Below are positions 9,210-18,819 of a stretch of 24,012 nt of DNA, piece after piece. Below the pieces are notes generated by a model that was given only the letters and a program-made list of their open reading frames with translations, had not been told where the DNA came from and made no database searches. The stretch's first letter is position 1. The number at the start of each line of letters is the position of its first letter. Source of the stretch: Triparma columacea (Eukaryota > Sar > Bolidophyceae > Parmales > Triparmaceae); NCBI GenBank assembly GCA_030267965.1, contig BRYA01000761.1:821-24832 (forward strand), read 5' to 3'. A program made the position numbers and the translations under genes.

Positions 9210-10984
9210 ATGTCAGTCGACGACTATGATGACTTGGAATTCCTGGAGATTAATGAAATGAAGAAGTTAGAGGACGAACAGATTGATTCTGCTACTCTTG
9301 CTACCTCCCGCTTGGATCTCTACGCCCCTGTGTACTCCGATGGCACGGTATATAAAGGTGATGGGCACAAGCATCGCGGCAAGGGGGGGCCCAATGCCGA
9401 GTACCCTCCCAAAAATCCATTTCGTTCCGGTCTTGAGGACGTAAATGTAAATGAGCATGGCCAACAAATTGACAAGTACGGTAACCCGTACAAGACAAAC
9501 AAATACGGTCAACCCAAACGCGGACTTAACAAATACAATAACCCTCACCAGTACAACGGTCACCGATACAACAACCGATACGACAATCAGTACGACAACC
9601 GGTATGACAATCGGTACGACAACCGGTACGACAATCGGTACGACAAACGTTACGACAACCCCTACGACAACCACTACGACAACCACTACGACAACCCGTA
9701 CGACAACTCTTACGATTTCAATCTCGATGGCGATGATGTAAGTTTTCCGTCCACTGTTCTGAGTGAAGCCACTGATTAAGTGCTTGTCCTCGAATGGCTT
9801 TAAGCCGCTCATCTACGGGACCCATCCTGCTACTCCGTTCCCTTTGTTTTGTCCCTGCACTAACCCCCCTGCCCCCCACGCACAGCCTACCCAGGCATCT
9901 TCCGAAAGCCAAACCCCGGGCTCTCCTCCGAAGCACCCTAATTTCACGCCTCCCGCACCTACCGTCCCGGAATGGAAGCGTCACAAAATATGCTCCCACT
10001 TCCTCAAGAAGCGCTGCTGGAAGGGCATGAACTGCCGCTTCTCCCACGGGGACGTCCTGGACAAGAAGATGAATGATTTGATAAGGAGGGGGGAGATCCA
10101 GCACCCAGCCTTCAACGTTAAAGGCGGCAGCCAAGACGATGGAACGGCTCAGGCGGAGGCGCCTCGCGCCTCCACTCCCCCGCCTCCTTGCCCCCCTGCC
10201 CCGCCGCCTCTGGTGAAACGAGGGCCGATTTACGATGCAAAGAAGGATGGACCTGGGTTCATTTATTACTGTAACGACACCACCATCATGGAGTGCCTGG
10301 AGAGGAGCATCTTTGCGAGGTGAGAGAGGGAGGAGCGTGCGCGGAAGGTCGTGCACAGAGGAACAGTGGTAGGGGCCACAACTCAAATGCATAATACTCA
10401 TTCCATTTTCCCTCCGCGCAGCAACAACAAGAACCAGTACACTAGCGTCAAGCCCGGGTCGCCGCTCTTCCTCTACAACTACAGCGACAAAACTCTCGAC
10501 GGTCCCTTCAGAGCTACTTCCGACTGCGCGAAGAACATCCAGAAGAAGGCCTTCGGTGGGAAGTTCCCGTGGCAGTGCAGCTTTGCATTCTGGAAGCCGC
10601 AAGGCGACGAAGAGATTGAACCCGTCACTTTGGATGTTGATGAGGTGAGGCAAGCGAAGCGGCGATCTTTTTTGCCTTGGCAAGCAAAGATATTCGAGTT
10701 AGCCCACTAACGCTGCCCCTTTGTTTTTGCTCGTCACCAGGTAAACACCCTCGTCTTAGACAGTAAAGGGACCAAGGCTGCCGGTAAGAAGGCGTCTACG
10801 TCATCCAAGCTTACCCTACCATGTGACTTGTCTTTGGCAATGACAAAGTGTTTAATGGAGTTAGTGCAAAAGGAGTTGGGCGAATTCGTCCCCCCTGCAT
10901 CCCCTCCCAGAAAAGAGTATGAGAATCAGATTCAGAATCAGAATACGGTCGTCAACAGTCCGCCTGAGATGTACAATCGCCCCC

Positions 10985-11019
<35 letters not shown>

Positions 11020-11271
11020 CCGATGCACCCCAATTATAAGAAGCATTTTCCAAGGAATGATGCGCACCCCCACTTCAAGCCCCCTCGCGGTTACGCGAAC
11101 CAACGTTACAATAAGCACAAACCCCCCTTCATCAACAAGCACCACTCGTCCACCTTTGTCGAAATTGCTGATCGAGTGTGCTTCCATTGTCAACAGAAGG
11201 GGCACATGGGATTCGCCTGCCCTAACCGCGCGGCAGGGGGGGGGCAAACCAACAAGGGTGTTTCCAAGTAG
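9210..11271 (+). CDS. CCCH zinc finger + DCD domain + CCHC zinc knuckle protein
   Basis: Exons 9210-9737, 9886-10319, 10422-10644 and 10741-11271 join in frame, giving 571 residues. Residues 1-176 hold an acidic start and a YDN tetrapeptide array. A CX7CX5CX3H finger lies at C212-H230, the class that binds RNA. Residues about 299-385 form a DCD (development and cell death) domain, with GFIYYCNDTTIMECL, PGSPLFLYNY and KAFGGKFPWQCSF visible across the exon 2/3 junction. A Q12 tract follows at 477-488, and a CX2CX4HX4C knuckle at C542-C555. The likely role is an RNA-binding regulatory protein, perhaps a stress-granule component, given two nucleic-acid-binding modules and low-complexity flanks. 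DCD proteins are best known from plant stress and hypersensitive responses. The target is unknown. Confidence 0.88.
9564..9719 (+). repeat. 12-bp coding tandem repeat (xYDN)
   Basis: About thirteen 12-bp units of the form CGN TAY GAY AAY encode RYDN, HYDN or PYDN tetrapeptides in exon 1 of the DCD-domain gene. Unit boundaries match codons, so copy-number change keeps the frame. Confidence 0.9.
10984..11020 (+). repeat. CAA microsatellite coding polyglutamine
   Basis: Twelve uninterrupted CAA codons encode Q12 in the last exon of the DCD-domain gene. Because all codons are CAA it is a slippage-prone tract. Confidence 0.92.
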
Positions 11272-11419
11272 TAGTGAGTGGTATAATTATGGGATAGTAG
11301 GGTTAGTGGGAGAAAGTTAATTACGTGAAAGGAAAGAATGTGGTCGTCACGGAGGAGTCGTGAAATGAAACAGATAGTTAACAACAGAAACGGTTTCGAC
11401 GAGTCCAAAAGGAATATTG

Positions 11420-13167
11420 TTATTTTTCCGGTGACCCAAATTGCACTACGCCCCAGTTCCCGTTCACCTGCCAATTAGAATCGGCGACAGCAGCGGCCTC
11501 CATAAGGTCCTTCTTCATCCCGCATCCGACCTCTGCCTTCAGGGTCCTGAGGGCAACAACGTTACAGGGAAAGTAAGATCCGACGACATCCTGAAAGCTG
11601 CGAGAAGTGAAGCGAAGAGCGAAGCGACGACCAAAGGAGGTAAGCAAAGAGACATGTTGTAAGCTTGGAGGGGCGAATGAAGCAATCCCACGCCTTGTGG
11701 CATACTCCAACCGGTTGGACTTGACTCTTTTCGCAATTTGCTTCGCTCATCGCGCATCTTACCTATCGTTGACGTAGTCCCAGGCACAGTCCCCCAACAA
11801 ACGCCTGTAATTTGCATCTCCCTTGACAAAGCAGTAGTCCGCGTCCTTCAGTGATGATGTTGCCTTGTCAGACATCTTCCACATGGGGAACGGTTGACAC
11901 CAGTAGTAATCCTCGCGACAGATCCACTTTCCCTCAGTCAAATACTTACTCCATCTCTCCCCAGCAGCGGCACAGTTTAGATGAGAGTCCGCCAGCTTGG
12001 AAAAGTGGTCGACCGTCTCCAACAGGTCCGACTCCATCGCATCAGAGACAAAAGTTGGGTGACCCTTGAGTTGGAAGGTCACCGTTGAGGCCACCCCTGA
12101 CGCAACGAGGTAGTCGGCAAGGGCAAGATCAGTCACGAGCTGTGGCGGTGAGGAATGAGTTGAGTGTTTAGCGAAGTACTTGCGGTTGTCCATTTATCCT
12201 CACCTCGAAGCCCGCATTGTCTACAATTATGTGAACGGAACAGGGGGAAGAAGCGAGCATGGAGGGAATCAGGGTAGGAGTGTCGTCCCAAAGAAGATTA
12301 TTGGCAGCGTTCTCCACAATGGACGTAAAAACGTCCACGCTGCCGTCCGAGTCGGCAGGCCATATGGAGAGGTCCATCTTGTTGCCCCAAAGCGCTGAAA
12401 GCAGGGCCACCTGAGAAAGATGTGAGGCGACGAGTTAGGGGGTCAGTTCAAAGCATCGGTGGTGAAGCATATTGCTTGTATGAGTTGCTCACCTGAAGCC
12501 CGGAGTCATTCTTCTTCAATTTTACAATCCTACCCAGCAGAGCCTCCGCCGAGGACACTGATGATAACAACCCAGCCCTCTTCTGCTTCACAAAAGGGTC
12601 GAATTTATGGGTGGGAGAGGAGGGGTTGAAGTAGTCGAAGGCTAAGAGGGAGAGCAAAGCGAGGAAGGAAGGGCCGCATTAGCATTTAGAATTATTGTGA
12701 TGTTCACTTAACTGCCCATTCTCACCTTCGAGGACGCGGCGATAAACGTAGAATTCGGCTGTCAACCAAGGAGCCGTGAGGTAGGTGGTGGAAGGGGGGA
12801 GGGAAGACACAAGAGAATCCCAGTCGGCAATATCAGGGTCATTAGGCCCTTCGACAGGACGGATCACGGTGGACTCCTGTATCTCCTTTCGAAGTGACGC
12901 AACCTTTGCGGCAGCAGCAGTAAACTGAGAGGATGACAGCTCCTCTGAATTCTCCTCTTCCAACCGAGCAAGAATGTCAGCCTCAATCCGACGGCTCATT
13001 GTATCGTGAGCCCACGTCCCAGGAGTCGTGGAGGTGAGCATGGGGGGGGGGGTGAGGGTAGGGTGGGGGGGAGGGGCATAGGGGACACTCATTGACGATG
13101 AGGGATGGGATAAAAGGATCAGCGAGAGAACGACACTGCTTGGACCTTTGGTCAGCGGTCCTATCAT
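11420..13167 (-). CDS. ARMT1-like / DUF89 metal-dependent damage-control phosphatase
   Basis: Exons 13167-12726, 12641-12493, 12410-12204, 12139-11763 and 11597-11420 join in frame and give 450 residues; human ARMT1 is about 441. Seen: PGTWAHDTMSRRI in the helical N-terminal part, FDPFVKQK, ALWGNKMDLS, VHIIVDNAGFE with the metal-binding pair D261-N262, LVTDLALADYL, FVSD with D299, a phosphate-site-like VKGDANYRRLLGD, and ALRTLKAEVG near the end. Such enzymes hydrolyse sugar phosphates such as fructose-1-phosphate in a house-cleaning role; a carboxyl methyltransferase activity has also been proposed for the human protein. The start is uncertain: ATGs at 13092 and 13041 are also in frame, and the first 25 residues are not family-like. 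Intron 4 contains the AGCGAAGC octamer and its inverse. Confidence 0.92.
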
Positions 13168-13892
13168 TTAAGTACGGAGGGGAGGCAGTTTGATGGCTGA
13201 GTCGAATTGCTTAGCAAAAAATATGTGACCACACCAGAAAAAAATTATCATGTTCACAGTATATTTGGATTTTCAAACTCATAATGTAAATTGATCAATC
13301 AAATTTTAACCTATGATGTCAACTTTGAAACATTTGGCCATATTTTCTAAAGATACACAGTCAGATGGTTTTGAAATTTAATTTTAAATAAATTTAATTT
13401 TCTTAATTTGTACAGTCGAATTCAATGTTAATTTTTATACCATAAAAATAGAACTGAAAATTTTAATTTTATTTTGGCAATTTAAAATGATGTTTGAAAC
13501 GCTAATCAATGAAATTTGTACAAATTATGTACACAATATTAACCTTTTAAAATTTCACTGATTATTGCGACAATTATAACGCGGAAAAACATTTTTTGTT
13601 TTCATTTGCTCTCTGACAATTTTTAGGTGAATCATGAAGGCAACGTCGCAGTGATTGCCTCTAGATGGCAATGTCGCCATATTATCTCTTATGGCGGCTT
13701 ATAATTACTAAAAACCGACCCTTGCCTCTCCTGAGTTACACTTGGTCAGCCACGTCACCTGTCCGATCCTGTATAAGCTCCACTATCCCACGCTCTTTCA
13801 CACCCATAAACTCACTCTTCTGTCTCTTCATCCTCGCACACCCATAAACTCACTCTTCTGTCTCCTCATCCCCGCATTCACCTCGCAACAGG
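13168..13892. promoter_or_regulatory. Divergent upstream region with AT-rich block
   Basis: 725 bp lie between the divergent ARMT1-like and ELO starts. 13215-13640 is very AT-rich with many A and T runs and no usable frame, in contrast to the GC-richer genes on both sides. 13741-13892 is pyrimidine-rich and probably holds the ELO leader. No specific motif is assigned. Confidence 0.45.
13801..13876 (+). repeat. 38-bp tandem duplication in the ELO leader
   Basis: Two adjacent 38-bp units starting CACCCATAAACTCACTCTTC lie at 13801-13838 and 13839-13876, with two differences by eye. They end 16 bp before the ELO start codon, so they are probably in the 5' UTR. Confidence 0.9.
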
Positions 13893-14868
13893 ATGGCTGT
13901 GTTCGATTTCTCCAAGCTGACAGATTTTTCCACCTACCATGAGCAATCATTCGTGGCTCTTGCCCTATTCTTCTACTTGGCCATTTCCAAGAAGGCGACA
14001 GCGAAGTTTAGGGACTTGGTTGGGTTGGATCCCAAGTCTCCATTTCTCAAAGCCTTCGTTTTCCTTCACAATGCCGCCCTTGCAGTATTCTCTTTAGTTG
14101 TCTTTTTGAAATCAACACCTCTTGTGGTCTCGCACTACGCGGCCAACGGTTGGGAATCACTCCACTGCTCGTCTGCGTTCTGGAACGAAGGCTTCGGATT
14201 TTGGGCGAATATCTTCTACATTTCCAAGTACTACGAATTTGTCGATAGCTGGATCCTCATACTCAAAGGCAAGGAGTGCTCTTTCTTGCAGGTGTACCAC
14301 CACACCGGGATAGGTGAGAATGGAACAAAAAGTAAAGCGACAATTCTGTATAATTACTCAACCACCACCAACACCAAACCCTCCCACGCACCTCGCCTCA
14401 TTTGTCACAGCCATTGCCATGTGGCTCGGCACTCGTTCGGAGGCCAATTGGCTGCTATGGGTAGCCGTCCTAAACTCCTTCATCCACACGCTCATGTACA
14501 CTTACTTCTCCGCGGCTACTCTCGGTTACAGGTCACCCCTCGCTCAAGCTCTCACCACGGCCCAGCTTACTCAGTTTATGATTGGTTTATGTGGGGCTTC
14601 GTCTGGCTATTTCTACAAAGGCTGCATGAATGAATCCCAGGTGAGAATTATTCGGCCACAAACAACAAGAGCATATTGCATCGCAAGTAACAAACGTATC
14701 AGCTGCAGACTGACCTTGAACCTTCCCGCGACTCACTCCCTGCTTGCCACTCCCTTCGCACAGCGCTTCTCCCTGATATTCATCCAGGTTTACGCTATCG
14801 GCCTCATTTACCTCTTCTACGAGATGTATAAGGCCAAGTACAAGGCCAAGAAGCACAAGAAGAAGTAA
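13893..14868 (+). CDS. ELO-family fatty acid elongase (3-ketoacyl-CoA synthase)
   Basis: Exons 13893-14313, 14411-14640 and 14764-14868 join in frame to give 251 residues. The enzyme condenses acyl-CoA with malonyl-CoA in the ER membrane, the first step of chain elongation. Seen: several hydrophobic segments, FYISKYYEFVDS then LKGKECSFLQVYHH, and LNSFIHTLMYTYF, all ELO hallmarks. The histidine box is QVYHH (133-137), with Gln where most ELOs have His. This variant is known from algal delta-9 PUFA elongases such as the Isochrysis type, so a PUFA substrate is possible but not shown. The end KAKKHKKK is Lys-rich and could act as a cytosolic ER-retrieval signal. The last acceptor could instead be 24 bp downstream (exon from 14788), also in frame. 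Confidence 0.92.
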
Positions 14869-14984
14869 CCTTCATACTTCCGTTGACGGATCAAAAGAAC
14901 ATAAACCATCCCCAACTCAGATACAAAAGACTTTTATTCCTTTTTTATTTCCACAACAATGTATCAGCCCAAGGCAGGCTTCTC

Positions 14985-15005
14985 GCCATTCGCCATTCGC
15001 CATTC
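14985..15005. repeat. 7-bp tandem repeat in convergent gap
   Basis: Three GCCATTC units lie in the 147-bp gap between the convergent ELO and TTLL genes, probably in 3' UTR. Confidence 0.8.
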
Positions 15006-15015
15006 GCCGCCCTGC

Positions 15016-18000
15016 CTACAACCCCCCGAACCCAAAGTTGGTTTGGTTGAAGTCGAACACCACGGGCTTCACGGCAACCTCGGCGCTCCTCTGAGCGTTG
15101 AGCTCGATTCTCTTCCTGTTGTTTTTGGCCACCTCGCTGGCTTTCAAGACTCTGTCGCTTAAATACCAGCTGTTGTCAACGTTGGCGCTGCTTTCTACTG
15201 CGCTCTTGGCTCTCTTCTCCTTAGTGGAGAATCCCTTACTCAGCCGGTCCGCCGCCGCAACCTGTTTCGCCGTGGGCACGGCTTTGGGGGTTTCACTGGT
15301 AGGCATCGGGGCGGACACCCTCCTCCCAAAGGCGTTTCCCGTAATCCAGCTGTCCCCTCTTGAGTTATACCCCCCCCCCCCAGCGTCCACCCCTCCATTT
15401 CCAATGTTCAGCTCATATTCTGCTGCGGACGCCGTCTTCCTCTGCTGGAGTGGCGCCCTAAGTCTCATTTGCCTCTTGACATCCTCGTCAAAAATGTACT
15501 TTTTCATCGCTTCAAAGTTAGGGTGCTTGACGTGAAGTTTGGAGTTCGGAATGGGGTATATCCTATCAAAGTCTTCAAGTAGCACATCGTGTTGTAGGAG
15601 TATCGGATCTTCGGGTGGGGGCGGAAGGGCTTCCGTGGAGGCCGTGTCAGTTTCGGGGTTAGGATGAGGTACCTGGGAGTTTACTGGGATTGGGCTACCG
15701 ATTGGGGCATCATCATCCTGCGATGAGAGGTGCGGGGGAAATGGGGCCGGGAGGTTAGCAATTGGGCAACAGTGTGCGCTCACCGCTTCCTCCTCTCGTT
15801 TAGCCTCACCTCTTCCTCCTCTCCATCGTCTTCCTCCTCCCCACTCTCCTCTTCCCCACTCTCCTCCTCACTCCCCCCTTTCTCCTCCTCCTCTTCTTCC
15901 TCCTCTTCTTCCTCCTCCTCCTCCTCCTCCTCACTGGACTCATCTACCTCGAAATCCCCCTTCTTCTCCTCGTCCTTCTTGTAGACTCCCGTCCCGTCTA
16001 TGATATCCGTGCTAGCGACGCTGTACTTCGTCTCAACCTGGTTGATGAGCCACTTCTCGTTGCCCTTGTACTTGTTGAGCAAGGTTTCAACCTTGTCAAC
16101 CTTGCCCGGCGCGTGGACTCCGTAGATGGCCTTGATCCTAAGCCTGGCTATTTCCACATTTTCATCCTTCTCGTTGCTACCGCCTTCTTCCCTTCCCGCT
16201 AGTAGATTGGGACTCGAAGCCGAATGTGTGTTGGCGTTAGCTATCGCGTTCTCTAACTTTTTCCTCAAGCCCCCTCCTCCCCCCCCCGTTGAGCTTCCAG
16301 GGGGAGGAGGTGCCGAGAAGCTCGCCGCAGCGCTTCCGATTCCACCCCAGGCCGTCCTACTGCTGCCCCCCTTCCCCCCCCCCAGCAGCCTGGCTGCGCT
16401 CTGCTTTTTCTTCAAGTCCGTGTAGAGCCTCTGGTCGTGCTTCTGCACCTGGAGGATGCAGAGCGCCTGCTGCACGACCCTGCTCTTGATGTCCTCGTCA
16501 AGGGGGCTGTCGGTCCCGAAAGAAGGGAGGTGGTTGACTTCAATCAAGTACGGTTTAAGTTTCTCGTCGAGCATAATGTCAAGACCTAGGATCTGCACGG
16601 GCGACAAGAGCGGAGGGAAGGATTTATGTAAGTGGAGTTATGCGTTGTCGCTATTGACGCTTCATGCCGCTTACCTCGAAGCAGTGGCTCCCCTCGACTG
16701 TCGGCTTCGCCGTTCTGCCGCTTCCTTCGCTTGCCTCCTCGCTGTCATCCTCGCTGTCCAACTCCTCGTCGTCGCTCTCCCCGCTATCCTCGCTCTCCTC
16801 GCTGTCATCATCTTCGCTCTCCTCCTCCCTGTCATCGTTCTCAGTCCCCACGCTCGTGCCTTCGCTGGCCGTTGTGACGTTGCTGACGACGCTTGCCACC
16901 GTGCTCGGCCTGCTGGAGTCCATCTCGTTCTTCTCCTCGTATTCCCCGAGGACGTTGCAGGTGTGGCTATCGTCTTTGGCGGGGAGGCCGCTCTTGTCCC
17001 CCGTCCCGAACTTGCTATCATACTCCCGGACCAGGGTCGGCAGGATGCACATGACTGTCTTCACGCAAATGTTCCCCACCTTCCGCCACATTTGGTTCAC
17101 CTTCTCCTCCCCCCTTTCCTCCTTCAGGTAGTCAAGCAACCACGACACCGACCTCTTGCTTCCCTCCTGCAATGAGCAAAGCGAAGCGAGCCGCGGAGCG
17201 GTGGGGATGAGGTAATGCGCTTAGCTTCGCTCGCCGCTTGCACAGAAGTACGTTCTCTTGCCATTTGCCCTTAGCGAGAGTTGGCCAACATTAACACAAT
17301 CGCTTCGCTCCCCGCTCATTCTCACCTCTCCGTCCCCTTCATTTTGCTCGAACTGCGCGGGGGAGCGGTGGCGCAGAGGATAGCAATAGGCGAGCAGATC
17401 TAGGAGAGAAGGGAAGCTCCCAACATCTTATCCTTGGCCTCCTTTCCAATCCTCTCTCTCGGCTTTACTCACCTTTTCGCTGCCCTTATTGATGCTGTAA
17501 TTGGTCAGGTGCATTCTCTTGTCGCTCATGTTCTCGTCCGTCGGCCTCACGTAGTCCTCAGTGCATAGCCTAACCAGGCCGTCCTTGAAGAGGTACACAC
17601 GGAGGGGCTTACAGGAGGCGACGAGGACGTAAATACGGAGGTCGAACTTCTTGTCGTCGAGGAGGAGGGGCTTGCTGATGTAGTGCTGGGCGACGCAGGA
17701 GGAGGTGGTGTCGACCGAGTTCACCCTCTTGGTGAGGTAGATGCCCCGGCCCTGGCAGCCGCTGTCTGGCTTGATTATGAAGGTCTTCTTGCTACGGCCC
17801 TTGGCGTCGAACTGATCCCTGAACTGCTTGACCTCGTGGGGGAGCACGAAGCTCCGAGGGTAGAAAGTGAAGTCCTTGGGAAACTGCCTCCTCATGAAGT
17901 CCAAGTTCTGAGCCAGCCTGCTCTTCCTCGCGATATTCGCCATCCCTGGGAAGTGATTTATCCTCTGCCATGGTCTGATCATCCCAAAGTATTCGTTGAT

Positions 18001-18470
18001 CGTGCTGGTGTCTATCCAATATATGTTACAGTTGTTGCGGGTTGAGGCTGAGGCACTTTCAGACACCAGCTTCCAGTTTTGGGACTGCGCAGCCACCTTT
18101 ACGCAGTCATACCTACATACATCCCCTGCGAAGAACGTGATGACCTGGGGGCGGAGGTGAGGGGGGAAGTTTTTCAGGATTAGAAGACGCAGTTTGAAAG
18201 GGGGACGGGGTCATATTGGACCAGGGGGAGCCGACGCGCACCTCTTTTTTCTTTCCTCGGACGCCATTCTTCCGCTTGGCAGTATTCCGCCCCTTCTTTA
18301 CAGCCGCAAGGGGCATGAAGTGTTGGTGTTTGTTGAACGGATTCTTTGGGATTCGGGCTTCCACTTCTGGAAAATAAATGGAAGATTTTTTTGACAAGTG
18401 GGTGCCTTTTGGCTTGTTGGATGAGCGGGGAGGGCTTACGAGAGGAGCGTATCCCCTTCCCCATCCTCAT
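15016..18470 (-). CDS. Tubulin-tyrosine-ligase-like (TTLL) polyglutamylase-like protein
   Basis: Exons 18470-18440, 18366-18242, 18144-17473, 17166-16675, 16592-15810 and 15717-15016 join in frame, giving 934 residues. TTLL enzymes ligate Glu to tubulin tails, setting properties of cilia and microtubules. Seen: basic N-terminus, CRYDCVKVAA, NIYWIDTS, PWQRINHFPGM, the ATP-grasp motif KPDSGCQGRGIYL at 177-189, YISKPLLLDDKKFDLR at 207-222, HLTNYSINK at 264-272, GSKRS, then LGLDIMLDEKLKPYLIEVNH and LPSF. Between 326 and 434 an Asp/Glu/Ser-rich insert interrupts the catalytic domain. The C-terminal part has a helical motif around residues 575-620 and about 17 consecutive Glu. Exon 1 is only 31 bp and least certain; the exon 2 donor is GTGCG. 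The family is certain, but the exact TTLL subtype and product (mono- or polyglutamylation) are inferred. Confidence 0.9.
17180..17309. repeat. Octamer AGCGAAGC / GCTTCGCT copies in TTLL intron
   Basis: AGCGAAGC occurs at 17180-17187, and its reverse complement at 17224-17231 and 17302-17309, inside the 306-bp third intron of the TTLL gene. The same octamer appears in two other introns of the window (10653-10660, 11618-11625, inverse at 11740-11747). Confidence 0.75.
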
Positions 18471-18819
18471 GTAAAATTTTAGCTGCTAGAAAAAATTCGG
18501 AAAAACAATTTCTCTGGTGCACCTTTCATTTATTTAACAAAACTAGCACAAGCTCAGTCCTTTTCTTTCGGCCGCTATTCACTCCCCCCCCTCAAGTCGG
18601 GTTACTCCTATAATAAAGTCCCTCCCCCCCCCCCTCCTCCCTCCCCACCATCCCGTTTATCGCCCCTGCAATTTTATGCTAATCGCTATCCCCTCATGTT
18701 ATCTTGAATTTTATCCTCTCCCTCCCACACACACACACATTCACCCCTCTCCCCCCTCTCCCCCTTCCCGCTCATCCCCTTTCCCCTCCCCCCCTCTTTT
18801 CTGGATTTTTTTCTCCCCT
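18471..18819. other. Gap between TTLL start and aminotransferase stop
   Basis: 349 bp between two minus-strand genes. It should hold the TTLL promoter and the aminotransferase 3' UTR. It contains C-rich runs near 18618-18635, a short CA repeat near 18727-18740 and long pyrimidine tracts. No coding sequence is supported. Confidence 0.5.

Noticed and set aside
9267..9812. 181-residue Val-rich minus-strand frame
   Set aside because: It is the antisense of the YDN repeat; the Val runs come from the repeat.
15781..15803. Alternative donor GTGAGCGC for TTLL exon 5
   Set aside because: It would shift the frame of the next exon; the donor at 15809 keeps it.
17357..17385. tRNA-like D-arm (GGTGGCGCAGAGGATAGC)
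   Set aside because: No matching T-arm (GGTTCGAnnCC) or acceptor pairing follows, and it lies inside a TTLL intron.
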